A stretch of 64,000 bases of DNA from Fusibacter_C sp942493125 (GCA_942493125.1 OW818667.1:2542001-2606000), one strand, 5' to 3'; numbered from the stretch's first letter, positions 1-8,795 are shown. Notes: generated by a model from the letters alone, not told the origin. Program-made: numbers and translations.

Positions 1-14
1 AGAATAAAGAAAAA

Positions 15-44
15 CCCCTTGTAACTCTGAACAGTTACAAGGGG
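15..44 (-). terminator. hairpin terminator reading leftward
   Basis: A perfect 12-bp stem (15-26 with 33-44) closes a 6-nt loop. On the minus strand the hairpin is followed by a T-rich tract (rc of positions 5-14), so it has terminator form only for leftward transcription. No leftward coding gene lies between it and the gene at 226, so it may end a short untranslated RNA or a transcript opposing the downstream gene. It could also be an origin-type hairpin next to a Rep-like gene. Confidence 0.6.
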
Positions 45-132
45 CCGTCATATGACTAATCACAAAAAAATACCTTATAAAAATTATATCATTTATACGG
101 TGGTTAGTCAAACAAAATCAAGGCTTTAGAGG

Positions 133-167
133 GCTTAAGCGGTCTTGTAATAGGTATTACTTAAGCA
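133..167. promoter_or_regulatory. inverted-repeat cluster upstream of the HUH gene
   Basis: GTAATA-GG-TATTAC at 147-160 is a perfect 14-bp inverted repeat, flanked by GCTTAAG-type arms on both sides (about 133-139 and 160-166). GACTAA/TTAGTC half sites also occur at about 54-59, 105-110 and 205-211. The arrangement suits an operator or a replication origin in front of the Rep-like gene; which of these it is cannot be told from sequence. Confidence 0.4.
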
Positions 168-225
168 ACCACAAGCATCTCTTTAGTTATATCAAAAACG
201 TAAACTGACTAACAGGGGGAGCAAC

Positions 226-1092
226 GTGCCGTATACATCACACAACTATGAAGATATTTACACTCAATACGGAGAGAGCAAAGAAAATCTGATTGAATCG
301 CTAAGAGATACTGACATAAAAAAATATCGAATAAAGAGTATCCGATCAGGAGATTTTCTTGAATGTGAAATATACCCAATCTGGAATACAAACAAAAAGA
401 GAATGGGAAAGAAAAATAAGAGTAGAGAAGCTCAGAAGAATCTCAACAATAAAAATGCAGTGAAGAACATCATAAGGCTCACAAATGTAAATTTCACAAA
501 AAAAGATATTTGGGTCACCTATGGATATGGAAAGAAGCATTTACCTAGATCTGCAGAAGAAGCTTACAAAAACATGAAGAATTTCATTAAGCGTCTAAAG
601 AGATATATTGCTAAGCACAACCTTCCCGAACTTAAGTATATCTATGTGACTGAATTCGAAGATGATCCAAAGAAAGGCAAGATTCGCGTACACCATCACA
701 TCATCATGAATTTTCATGATCGTGATGTGGCCGAGCAATTATGGGAAAAAGGTGGAAGAACACATGCGCGTCGCCTTCAACCTGATGATTTTGGTTTAGA
801 GGGATTGGCAAGATACATCACAAAGGATCCAAAAGACACAAAGCGCGTGTGCACGAGTCGTAATTTGAAAAAACCATCAGTTACATTTTCAGACACTAAA
901 GTAACTCGAAGGAAAGCAGAGCGTATCGCACGCAATGAAAACGATGCTGAAATCATCTTTGAAAAATTATACAAAGGTTATAGCTTCAATGACATAAAGG
1001 TAATGTACAGCAAGTATGTATCGGGTGCCTACATTTACGTCCGGATGAAGAAAAAAGAGCAAGACGCAAAAATGAAAGCACGAGGTGGCTAA
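226..1092 (+). CDS. HUH-type replication-initiator-like protein
   Basis: The 288-residue protein has an HHH motif (residues 156-158) followed by hydrophobic residues, as in the two-histidine strand of HUH endonucleases, and a downstream RYITK segment with a candidate catalytic tyrosine at 197. Such proteins nick single-stranded DNA and are common in early regions of Firmicutes phages and plasmids. The GTG start at 226 is set by an AGGGGGA site at 214-220. It opens a tightly packed early operon, and the stop overlaps the next start. The fold assignment is good; a real role in phage replication is inferred. Confidence 0.7.
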   Translation: MPYTSHNYEDIYTQYGESKENLIESLRDTDIKKYRIKSIRSGDFLECEIYPIWNTNKKRMGKKNKSREAQKNLNNKNAVKNIIRLTNVNFTKKDIWVTYGYGKKHLPRSAEEAYKNMKNFIKRLKRYIAKHNLPELKYIYVTEFEDDPKKGKIRVHHHIIMNFHDRDVAEQLWEKGGRTHARRLQPDDFGLEGLARYITKDPKDTKRVCTSRNLKKPSVTFSDTKVTRRKAERIARNENDAEIIFEKLYKGYSFNDIKVMYSKYVSGAYIYVRMKKKEQDAKMKARGG

Positions 1093-1487
1093 TGAAAAAC
1101 AATTACCCTACTTCATCTGAAAGTGAAGAACAAATTAATCTGTTCACCTGGGCACAGTATAGGATAGGTGCTCATCCTGAACTCGATTTAATGTATCACA
1201 TCCCTAATGGAGGAAAACGTGATCAAAGCACAGCTATGAGATTAAAAGCCGAAGGTGTAAAAGCAGGTGTGCCAGATGTTTGTTTACCTATAGCGCGTGG
1301 TGGGTTTCATTCACTATACATCGAAATGAAAGCAGGCAGGAATAAAGCAACTGAGCCACAAAATAAATGGATAAAAGCACTAAATGCAAATGGAAATCTG
1401 GCCGTGGTTTGCTATGGCTGGGTAGATGCATCAAATGTCATAACAAAATACCTAAATGGAGGAATTATCCGTGATGAAAACAATTAG
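1092..1487 (+). CDS. VRR-NUC domain nuclease
   Basis: This 131-residue protein matches the stand-alone VRR-NUC fold of the PD-(D/E)xK nucleases. A conserved YHIPNGGKR segment comes first, then the catalytic pattern PD (D62) and E-x-K (E78, K80). In phages it sits in replication and recombination modules and is thought to act on structured DNA. Its ATG shares one base with the preceding TAA, and its end overlaps the start of the ParA gene, so the three are translationally coupled. Confidence 0.85.
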   Translation: MKNNYPTSSESEEQINLFTWAQYRIGAHPELDLMYHIPNGGKRDQSTAMRLKAEGVKAGVPDVCLPIARGGFHSLYIEMKAGRNKATEPQNKWIKALNANGNLAVVCYGWVDASNVITKYLNGGIIRDENN

Positions 1488-2232
1488 TTTTATAAATCTT
1501 AAAGGCGGTGTGGCAAAGACGATATCAGCTATCAATTTTGCATTTATCCTGGTCTCGGTATATGGGATGCGCGTACTGCTTGTAGACAATGACAAGCAAG
1601 CCAATGTTACCAAGTTTTTCGACATGCACAATTATGATGCGCCATCGATCTCAAATCTTTTAACTGATCGTGATATAGATATTCATGAAGTCATTCAGAA
1701 TACCGCATATGAAGGTCTAGATATCATACCAGCAAATATGATCTTGCTTAGAGCAAATAAGGAAGTTCTTTTAGATTCAATAAGGCCACAGCAGACCAGG
1801 CTTAAAAAGCACTTTCAATCGATCGCCAGTGAATACGACTATTGCATTATAGATAATGCGCCTGACATCAATATGAGCATAATTAATGCCCTTGTAGCTA
1901 CTGATGATATTCTCGTGCCGGTTAAACCAGACAAATTTGCATTTGATGGACTTCAAGAGCTATTGGACCAAATAGAAGATATCAAGGAGTACAATCCAAC
2001 ACTAAACTTTAGAGGCTGCTTCGCAACAATCTTTCAAAAGAATAATGCTGTGGTCCAAGGTGTTGAATGGATTAGATCTCATGAAGAATACAAACTGTTT
2101 AATACAATCATCCGCTCGACATCAAAAGTAATTGAAACGACATACACTGGTGTACCACTTCAAGCCTATTCAAAGAATTGTAATGCTGCTAAGGACTACG
2201 TAGCACTTGTTGAAGAGTATTTAAGTGCATAG
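1474..2232 (+). CDS. ParA-family partition ATPase
   Basis: A 252-residue MinD/ParA-type ATPase with a deviant Walker A box, KGGVAKT at residues 10-16, where the usual KGGVGKT has one Gly to Ala change. A DNAPD segment follows in the Walker A' region. ParA proteins move ParB-bound DNA over the nucleoid. A GGAGG at 1458-1462 selects ATG 1474 (or GTG 1471). Its partner ParB gene follows 44 bp later. A par pair beside a Rep-like gene hints that this phage can, or once could, persist as a plasmid. Confidence 0.85.
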   Translation: MKTISFINLKGGVAKTISAINFAFILVSVYGMRVLLVDNDKQANVTKFFDMHNYDAPSISNLLTDRDIDIHEVIQNTAYEGLDIIPANMILLRANKEVLLDSIRPQQTRLKKHFQSIASEYDYCIIDNAPDINMSIINALVATDDILVPVKPDKFAFDGLQELLDQIEDIKEYNPTLNFRGCFATIFQKNNAVVQGVEWIRSHEEYKLFNTIIRSTSKVIETTYTGVPLQAYSKNCNAAKDYVALVEEYLSA

Positions 2233-2276
2233 ACGTGTCAGAAACTGACACAAATCAAAGGATTGGAGGGGTTTGA

Positions 2277-3302
2277 GTGGGAAAGTTCAGCGTATCGGAT
2301 ATCATGAATGCCAAATCGATCGACAGTAAAGAACAATTAACATTTAAGATTGAACACATCGATTTAGACGATATCGTCAGATCAGAAAAAAACAAATATT
2401 CACTCGGTAAGATAATTGAACTCGCAGAGTCAATTGATGCTTTTGGTCTATTTCATAACTTGCGAATTAGAAAAATTGTAGGCAGTACCAAATATGAGCT
2501 TATTAGTGGGGAGCGTAGGTATCTCGCACTTAGGCATTTAGTAGAGCAAGGAAAGCAAAATTATAGAAAAGCACCATGTAAGGTAGAACAGAGCATGGAT
2601 GATGTTAAAGCAGAGCTTCAACTCATTCTCGCAAATGCTACAGCAAGAGAACTCACGGATTACGAGAAGGTATACCAGGTGGGTCGGTTAAAGGAACTTT
2701 TAGAGGACCTTAAGAAATCGGGATCTAAAATTGAGGGCAGAATACGCGAAGTGATTGCAGACATCCTCGACATATCCTCTTCACAAGTAGAAATTCTTGA
2801 GAGTGTTGGAAAGAACCTAAATGCAGAACTCATAGAAGAGCTCAAGGATGGCAATCTTAATATCACTGCAGCCTACAATCTGTCCAAGTTAGATACAAAG
2901 CAACAACAAGCAATTCATGAAAATATCAAAAGTGGCCATGAGCTAACATCTGCGGATGTAAAGCAAGTACGAAAAGAACTAAAAAGCCAAGATAATACCA
3001 ATACCGTAAATCAAAAGCCTTTACTCAGTAGAAAAGAAAGAGTGCCAAATCATATTCTTAAATGCAGCACAGTCGTCTTTGAAGATATAACAGTAGAGTT
3101 AAAGACATTTGAGTATCGTTATAATGACCGTAATTATCGTATTGGTGATGTATTGAGACTATGCGAGTACGATGCTGAGAAGGAAGTCAATACAGGTCGT
3201 TTCGTAGACGTTGAGGTAACTTATATTTTGGAAGGTGGTAAGTTCGGTATTCCAGATGGCTATGTAATCATGAGCATAAGGAAGCTGAGTGGCGTTTACT
3301 AG
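2277..3302 (+). CDS. ParB-like partition protein fused to a DUF3850 domain
   Basis: Residues 22-200 carry a ParB N-terminal domain (GERRYLAL at 78-85) and helical DNA-binding region. Residues 257-337 match DUF3850, an ASCH/PUA-like fold: HILKC, KTFEYRYNDR, an R-I-G-D motif, TGR and a closing DGYVIMSI. The fusion continues in frame through a short polar linker (about 232-256). ParB would bind a parS-like site together with the upstream ParA. DUF3850 is usually a separate small phage protein of unknown function. The start is GTG 2277 after GGAGGGG. Confidence 0.8.
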   Translation: MGKFSVSDIMNAKSIDSKEQLTFKIEHIDLDDIVRSEKNKYSLGKIIELAESIDAFGLFHNLRIRKIVGSTKYELISGERRYLALRHLVEQGKQNYRKAPCKVEQSMDDVKAELQLILANATARELTDYEKVYQVGRLKELLEDLKKSGSKIEGRIREVIADILDISSSQVEILESVGKNLNAELIEELKDGNLNITAAYNLSKLDTKQQQAIHENIKSGHELTSADVKQVRKELKSQDNTNTVNQKPLLSRKERVPNHILKCSTVVFEDITVELKTFEYRYNDRNYRIGDVLRLCEYDAEKEVNTGRFVDVEVTYILEGGKFGIPDGYVIMSIRKLSGVY

Positions 3303-3351
3303 AGTATCAAAAATCTAAAGTGACAATTGCAATACAACAAGTGAGGTTGAA

Positions 3352-5061
3352 ATGAAATCAAATAAAAAAGCACAAATGAATTTACTCGCAGAAATCACAG
3401 TCGACAACTTTTGCGGCGGCGGCGGTGCATCGACAGGTATCGAATTAGCACTTAATATGCCAGTCACAATAGCAATCAACCACGACGAAGATGCTATTGC
3501 AATGCACACGATCAATCATCCATATACAGAACACTTTCAAGAGTCAGTATGGGATGTCAACCCAGCGGAAGTATGTAAAGGCCGTCCAGTGGCGCTCGCT
3601 TGGTTTTCACCAGACTGTAAACATTTCAGTAAAGCAAAAGGTGGCAAGCCAGTAGATAAAACTATTCGTGGACTTGCGTGGGTGGCTCTTAGATGGGCAG
3701 CTACTGTTAAACCAAGAGTGATTATGCTCGAAAATGTGGAAGAGTTTCAGACTTGGGGACCACTCAAGAAAGACGAGTTTGGACAATACTATCCAGATCC
3801 TACTAAAAAAGGTCAAACATTTAGGTCATTCATTAGACAGCTTAAAGCCAAAGGCTATGAGGTTGACTGGAAAGAACTCAAAGCATGTGATTATGGAGCA
3901 CCAACTATCCGTAAAAGATTCTTTTTAGTCGCAAGGTGTGACGGAAATCCAATTGTATGGCCAATACCTACACATGGACCTGGTAAAATTCCATATCGAA
4001 TAGCTGCCGAATGCATTAATTGGTCAATTCCATGTCCCTCAATATTTGACACGAAAGAAGAAATCAAATCGAAATTTGGTGTTAAGGCAGTTAGGCCACT
4101 TGCTGATAACACGATGAAGCGGATTGCTCGAGGTATTCAGAAATTTGTTATTGATAATCCTAAGCCTTTCATTGTTCCGATCGGATACGGCGAACGCGAA
4201 GGTCAAGCACCAAGAGTGCAAGACATTGATAAACCACTAAGTACAATCGTATCAAGCTGCAAGCAATATCTCGTATCGCCAGTAATGTCCGCAATTGGTC
4301 AAACAGGTTTCACAGATGATAGGTCATACGGAGTAAACGAACCAGTTAGAACGATTGTGAGCAAGGCAGAACAAGTACTAATTGCACCAACACTCATTCA
4401 GTATCATTCTGAAAATAAAAATAATGAAGTACGTGGTCAATCAATAGATAGACCAATTTTAACAATTGATGCAGCGCCAAGATATGGACTCGTTAGTGCA
4501 TTCATATCAAAATACTATGATGGAAATTACAAAGGTGCAGGAAGCTCATTAAACGATCCACTTCACACTGCTACCTCAGTAGATCATAATTCGCTTGTAA
4601 CTGCATTCATCAGTAGAAATTTTAAAAGTAGTATAGGGCACAATATTGATGAACCTCTAGCTACATCGACAGTTGTCAATAAATCAAGCTTAGTAAAAGC
4701 ATTTTTAATTAAGTATTACGGTTGTGACACTGGACAGAAAGTAGATAATCCGATTGGAACTATCGTAAGTCGTGATAGATTTGGTTTAGTCACAATTGAG
4801 GGCACGGATTATCAAATTGTCGATATCGGGATGAGAATGCTGGAAGCTGAAGAACTCAAACTTGCACAAGGCTTCCCAGTAGACTACAAGATTGATTTTT
4901 TCATTGATGGTAAAGGTTATTCGAAAGCTAAGCAAGTTGCAAGGATTGGTAATTCAGTGCCACCTCAATTTGCTGAAGCTCTTACTAGAGCAAATTTACC
5001 TGAGTTGTGCGGCGAAAAGATTTTGACCATGGAAGAACTTCAGGAAAGGATTGCGATATGA
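3352..5061 (+). CDS. phage DNA (cytosine-5) methyltransferase with repeated target-recognition modules
   Basis: This 569-residue C5 methylase has motif I FCGGGGASTG (20-29), a catalytic Cys89 in the variant SPDCKHF, ENVEEF (127-132), and motif X RIGNSVPP (531-538). The large region at about 292-475 is built of roughly six related modules of about 35-40 residues, each opening with a (D/N)xP-x-x-T pattern and ending in LV-x-AFI or a similar run. It would methylate cytosine in phage or host DNA to evade restriction. The ATGA overlap couples it to the radical SAM gene. Confidence 0.85.
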   Translation: MKSNKKAQMNLLAEITVDNFCGGGGASTGIELALNMPVTIAINHDEDAIAMHTINHPYTEHFQESVWDVNPAEVCKGRPVALAWFSPDCKHFSKAKGGKPVDKTIRGLAWVALRWAATVKPRVIMLENVEEFQTWGPLKKDEFGQYYPDPTKKGQTFRSFIRQLKAKGYEVDWKELKACDYGAPTIRKRFFLVARCDGNPIVWPIPTHGPGKIPYRIAAECINWSIPCPSIFDTKEEIKSKFGVKAVRPLADNTMKRIARGIQKFVIDNPKPFIVPIGYGEREGQAPRVQDIDKPLSTIVSSCKQYLVSPVMSAIGQTGFTDDRSYGVNEPVRTIVSKAEQVLIAPTLIQYHSENKNNEVRGQSIDRPILTIDAAPRYGLVSAFISKYYDGNYKGAGSSLNDPLHTATSVDHNSLVTAFISRNFKSSIGHNIDEPLATSTVVNKSSLVKAFLIKYYGCDTGQKVDNPIGTIVSRDRFGLVTIEGTDYQIVDIGMRMLEAEELKLAQGFPVDYKIDFFIDGKGYSKAKQVARIGNSVPPQFAEALTRANLPELCGEKILTMEELQERIAI

Positions 5062-5936
5062 AGATTGGTCTAATAGATGTTGATGGTCACAACTTTCCAA
5101 ACTTGGCTTTGATGAAAATATCAACATATCATAAAAAACTTGGTAATCATGTTGAATGGTGGAATGGACTAATTAAATACGACATCGTTTATGCATCTAA
5201 GGTATTTGATTTTACACCAGACATTCAAGAAGTAATCCAAGCGGACAAAGTAATTAAAGGTGGTACAGGATATTCGATTGAAACAAGACTTGAGGACATA
5301 ATTGAAATGCAGCATCCAGACTATTTATTATATGGAATCGCAGATACAGCATACGGCTTTTTAACGAGAGGTTGTCCAAGAAATTGTGAGTTTTGCATTG
5401 TAACTCAAAAAGAGGGGTGCAAGTCGCTAAAAGTTGCAAATCTAAACAATTTCACAACTGATCAGAAAACAATAAAACTCCTTGACCCAAACATAACAGC
5501 ATGTAAAGAGAAAGAAGATTTGTTTAAACAGTTGATTAATTCAAAAGCAATGGTTGATTTCACTCAAGGACTTGATGCAAGACTTATAACTGACACCGAT
5601 ATAGATTTGATTAACCAAATGAAAATCAAATCAATCCATTTTGCTTGGGACAATTACGAGTTTAAGACATATGACAACCTGAAATGGATTAGATCACAAT
5701 TAAGAAATCGAAAGAACAATCCAGCCGTTTATGTCCTAACAAACTTTAATACAACCCATGAGCAAGATCTTGAAAGGATTTACAAGTTAAGAGAGTTGAA
5801 GTATGACCCATATATCATGATTTTCAATAAAGAATCAGCACCTATTAAAACAAGGTATCTTCAACGATGGGTAAACAATCGAATAATATTTAAATCAGTA
5901 GAACGATTCGAAGAATATGATCATAAGCGCGGTTAA
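5058..5936 (+). CDS. radical SAM protein of unknown substrate
   Basis: The 292-residue protein carries the radical SAM cluster motif C106-x3-C110-x2-C113. An N-terminal Rossmann-like stretch (about 1-90, with DVDGHNFPN) resembles B12-binding radical SAM proteins, but no clear DxHxxG cobalamin motif is seen. Similar stand-alone proteins are frequent in phages and have no assigned reaction. It lies between a cytosine and an adenine DNA methyltransferase in one overlapping operon, so a role in nucleotide or DNA modification is possible, but this rests on position only. Confidence 0.75.
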   Translation: MKIGLIDVDGHNFPNLALMKISTYHKKLGNHVEWWNGLIKYDIVYASKVFDFTPDIQEVIQADKVIKGGTGYSIETRLEDIIEMQHPDYLLYGIADTAYGFLTRGCPRNCEFCIVTQKEGCKSLKVANLNNFTTDQKTIKLLDPNITACKEKEDLFKQLINSKAMVDFTQGLDARLITDTDIDLINQMKIKSIHFAWDNYEFKTYDNLKWIRSQLRNRKNNPAVYVLTNFNTTHEQDLERIYKLRELKYDPYIMIFNKESAPIKTRYLQRWVNNRIIFKSVERFEEYDHKRG

Positions 5937-5949
5937 TAAGGGGTGCAAC

Positions 5950-6777
5950 ATGAACACAGTACTTAAATACCCAGGAAGCAAATGGAGTATGGCCGACTGG
6001 ATCATAGATTTGTTTCCGAAGGACTATGAAAAAATGACATACTTGGAGCCGTACTTTGGCAGCGGTGCAGTATTTTTTAATAAGCGTCGTTCTAAAATAG
6101 AAACACTAAATGATGTTGACGACCAAGTGGTTAATCTATTCAGAGTTATCCGAGAAAAACAGGATGAACTTCTAAGGCAAATTAATCTGACACCTTGGTC
6201 AAGAACTGAATATAAACAGTCATATGGACCAAAGACTGGTGATTCACTAGAAGACGCTAGAAGATTCATGGTTCGCACTTGGATGGCGATTGGAACGAAA
6301 ACCAGTGACATAACTGGGTGGGCGAATAATATCAAACCAATTGATACAGGAGTATCACGGTGGAGAAAGCTCAACGAAAATCTACAAATCGCATCGGAAA
6401 GATTAGGTCATTGTGATAATTGCGTTGTTCAAATTGAGAACATGGAAGCATTAAAATTAATAGAGCGATATAATCGGCCATATGTTTTTATATATGCAGA
6501 TCCACCTTATCCGATATCAACTCGATCAAAACGAATCTATAAACACGAAATGACAGACGATGATCACATAAAGCTTTTAGAGGTTCTTAAAAAACACAAA
6601 GGTCCTGTAATGATATCAACTTACAAAAACGAACTTTACGATAAGATGCTTGAAGAATGGAATATCGAACAAATAACTGTCCAAACAGAAATGGGAAAAA
6701 GTGCGGTTGAAACTGTCTACATGAATTATGCGCCACAAGCTTCTCAGATGAAAATCGACTTTAGAGGCATCATATAA
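5950..6777 (+). CDS. D12-class DNA adenine N6-methyltransferase
   Basis: The 275-residue protein has motif I around YFGSGAVFF (35-43) with the preceding KYPGSK segment, and the catalytic DPPYP at 184-188, as in Dam-like alpha-class adenine methylases. It uses SAM to form N6-methyladenine. The ATG at 5950 follows an AAGGGGTG site; the longer reading frame lacks a site. It is downstream of the cytosine methylase and radical SAM gene, so the phage carries two DNA methylation activities with no visible cognate restriction enzyme. Confidence 0.88.
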   Translation: MNTVLKYPGSKWSMADWIIDLFPKDYEKMTYLEPYFGSGAVFFNKRRSKIETLNDVDDQVVNLFRVIREKQDELLRQINLTPWSRTEYKQSYGPKTGDSLEDARRFMVRTWMAIGTKTSDITGWANNIKPIDTGVSRWRKLNENLQIASERLGHCDNCVVQIENMEALKLIERYNRPYVFIYADPPYPISTRSKRIYKHEMTDDDHIKLLEVLKKHKGPVMISTYKNELYDKMLEEWNIEQITVQTEMGKSAVETVYMNYAPQASQMKIDFRGII

Positions 6778-6792
6778 CAAGGAGTAGCCACT

Positions 6793-7038
6793 ATGTACGT
6801 AATATCGAGCGTTAACGAACGAGGTAATAAACAGTACTTCAGCGGAAAAACTAAGCTCATAGGGGGCAAACGCATTGCCATAATGGCTATGAATGGCGAT
6901 ATGAAGAAGTATACCTCTGTAAAAAGCGTCTGCAAAGCCGTTAAGAACCTTGAACGGAAATGTCAGGAGCAGAAACCATTTAATGCAGAACTTTATTCTA
7001 AATATTTAAAAGAGAAATGGGGTCCAATACGACTATGA
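6793..7038 (+). CDS. small hypothetical phage protein
   Basis: An 81-residue basic protein with an N-terminal beta-like segment and a C-terminal helix (EQKPFNAELYSKYLKEKW). I recognise no family. It has a good AAGGAG site and its stop overlaps the next ATG, which supports real translation. Confidence 0.6.
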   Translation: MYVISSVNERGNKQYFSGKTKLIGGKRIAIMAMNGDMKKYTSVKSVCKAVKNLERKCQEQKPFNAELYSKYLKEKWGPIRL

Positions 7039-7190
7039 AAAGACCTGATCCAAAGCAATGCATGATAATAGCGTGCAAAATATGTAAAAAGGAACTACCA
7101 ATAGACAAATCGAAAAGTACGGTCAAAGAGCAATACTATCAAGAGCGGTGCCTATGTGGTGGCAGAGGGGAGATGAAGTTCAGTGGGTGA
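7035..7190 (+). CDS. 51-residue cysteine-rich protein, probable zinc binder
   Basis: ATG 7035 overlaps the previous stop in an ATGA arrangement, and the frame runs 51 codons to TGA 7188-7190. Cysteines at 9, 14, 17, 39 and 41 (CKIC and CLC knuckles) suggest one zinc site. The coupling at the start and an 8-bp overlap with the next gene support it. Function is unknown. Confidence 0.6.
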   Translation: MKRPDPKQCMIIACKICKKELPIDKSKSTVKEQYYQERCLCGGRGEMKFSG

Positions 7191-7509
7191 CATGACAAGT
7201 AAACCTAATTTAGCAATGGTAAATGTTACTAGCGGTAAATTATATGAGCATTTAAATGATGTTCAACTATTTGGCAGAATAGATGAAAAAAATGATTTTA
7301 TTATTTATGGTTGTCAAGATAAGGACCAAACAGAGTTTTATAACGGCATATTAGAATACGATAAAGCTACAAACATTCAAGGGTTTCAATCGGTTGAAGA
7401 AGTAAAAGAATATTGGGAAGAAATGGGCGATATGTTTTTAACTTTGGAATTAGGACAATATGAAATCGTTAAGCTATTAAACAGAGAATTGAGGTCGAGT
7501 GATGAGTAG
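7183..7509 (+). CDS. hypothetical phage early protein
   Basis: A 108-residue acidic protein that begins at GTG 7183, placed about 11 bases after AGAGGGGAG; ATG 7192 in the same frame is an alternative but is further from that site. No family is recognised. It overlaps its neighbours on both sides. Confidence 0.6.
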   Translation: MGDMTSKPNLAMVNVTSGKLYEHLNDVQLFGRIDEKNDFIIYGCQDKDQTEFYNGILEYDKATNIQGFQSVEEVKEYWEEMGDMFLTLELGQYEIVKLLNRELRSSDE

Positions 7510-8218
7510 AACAACAGAATTTTCAATCACTGAAGCACTTCGTAAAAGATATTCAGATCATATCTTTGCTAGCCAAGTTAAATTAGGCAGTGCAGGTACT
7601 AAAATAATAGATGCTGTAGCGATTAAAAAAACGTGGACGCCTGTCACCGCTATTGGATTTGAAATTAAAGTATCTAGATATGATTTTGTAAATGACAATA
7701 AGTATCCAGAATACATGAAAGCCTGCACTAATTTCTACTTTGTTGTGCCAAACGGAATTATAAAAGACGATGAAATACCGAAGGAAGTTGGACTGATGAT
7801 TTATTATCCTGATAGTGGCACATTAAAAATCAAGAAGAAAGCACCTTATCTAAAAAATGAAGTCAGTACTGAGATGTTGCTCCACATCATGTTTTGGAAA
7901 TTTGAAAAGTATAACGCCCCAAAGACTCGTCAAGAGTATTTGGATGACTTAAGAGCTAAAATGGAGTCAAAACAATATGGCGAAGAAATAGCAATGAAGA
8001 TAAGCAATTTAGAAAACCAAATAAAACGGAAAAGTTACCGTGACGAATGGTTGTCTTTTCAAGAAGAGTTTAACAATAAATATGGTTATAGACCCTCATC
8101 ATGGGAAGTTATGAATCTTATACCTGATGATTTGCAAGCAGTAAAGGATGTGCATTTGATTAAGGGATCCATAGAGAATCTTTATAAGAAGCTGTTTCAA
8201 AGTGGGGTGAAGGCATGA
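7502..8218 (+). CDS. MmcB-like PD-(D/E)xK nuclease-fold protein
   Basis: The N-terminal 140 residues fit MmcB-family DNA repair proteins: an early helix, then I-D-A-V-A-I (the D of PD-ExK) followed by GFEIKVSRYDFVND with E-x-K. The C-terminal 90 residues are helical and not assigned. MmcB-type proteins have a restriction-endonuclease-like fold and are associated with mutagenic repair or phage DNA metabolism. GTG 7499 or ATG 7502 is the start after GAGG. The stop overlaps the next start by ATGA. Confidence 0.7.
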   Translation: MSRTTEFSITEALRKRYSDHIFASQVKLGSAGTKIIDAVAIKKTWTPVTAIGFEIKVSRYDFVNDNKYPEYMKACTNFYFVVPNGIIKDDEIPKEVGLMIYYPDSGTLKIKKKAPYLKNEVSTEMLLHIMFWKFEKYNAPKTRQEYLDDLRAKMESKQYGEEIAMKISNLENQIKRKSYRDEWLSFQEEFNNKYGYRPSSWEVMNLIPDDLQAVKDVHLIKGSIENLYKKLFQSGVKA

Positions 8219-8502
8219 AAGCAAGTAGAACACGAGTATTACTAATGTTATTCAAAAGAATAGTACAATGCATTAGACTTACAATTGCAGTAAAAGTATT
8301 CATCAAACAAATTGATTTAGCATTAGTTGAAGTTAGCGAAGTTGAGCGTCTTGCAGAAACAGGGCGTGCTGCAGAGAAATTTATGGAACTATATCCATTG
8401 TTGCAAGGCACTGGAGGTACTGATATTGGAAAATTAACTCACATGCAATTATTTGGAATTGAAGAGTTGCGTAAATGGGCGAAAGCAAGCGAGGTAGTGT
8501 GA
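8215..8502 (+). CDS. hypothetical phage protein
   Basis: A 95-residue protein, coupled by ATGA overlap to the MmcB-like gene. It has a basic N-terminus and a hydrophobic helix (about 14-32) that is probably amphipathic rather than membrane-spanning. No family is recognised. Confidence 0.6.
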   Translation: MKASRTRVLLMLFKRIVQCIRLTIAVKVFIKQIDLALVEVSEVERLAETGRAAEKFMELYPLLQGTGGTDIGKLTHMQLFGIEELRKWAKASEVV

Positions 8503-8783
8503 TGAATGCTGAAAAAACAAGAAAAATTGCACAAAATAACTGTTCAATGTGCGGCAGAGCAGTAGAAATAATGGAAAAGGGAATTTGTGCATTTGATTGC
8601 AGACAAGAATTTAAATTAGATGATGAAATTGAAAAAGAACTTACTGAACTTGAAGAAAAGGCTTTAAAACAAACGCCAATTAAAGCGATTAAAACAGAAA
8701 CATCTAGTCAAGCTTGTCCAAACTGCAATTGTGATGTTAATTGGAAATACTGCTCAAATTGTGGACAAGCTATTGAATACTAG
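8502..8783 (+). CDS. double zinc-ribbon protein
   Basis: A 93-residue protein with an N-terminal CSMCG knuckle paired with a later single cysteine, and a C-terminal ribbon of CPNC plus CSNCGQAIEY. The start ATG 8502 shares its first base with the preceding TGA and follows GAGGTAG; GTG 8499 is also possible. The C-terminal CGQ-x-x-E-aromatic ending is shared with the next gene, suggesting a common zinc hook. The role is unknown. Confidence 0.65.
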   Translation: MNAEKTRKIAQNNCSMCGRAVEIMEKGICAFDCRQEFKLDDEIEKELTELEEKALKQTPIKAIKTETSSQACPNCNCDVNWKYCSNCGQAIEY

Positions 8784-8795
8784 TAAGCGAGGACA

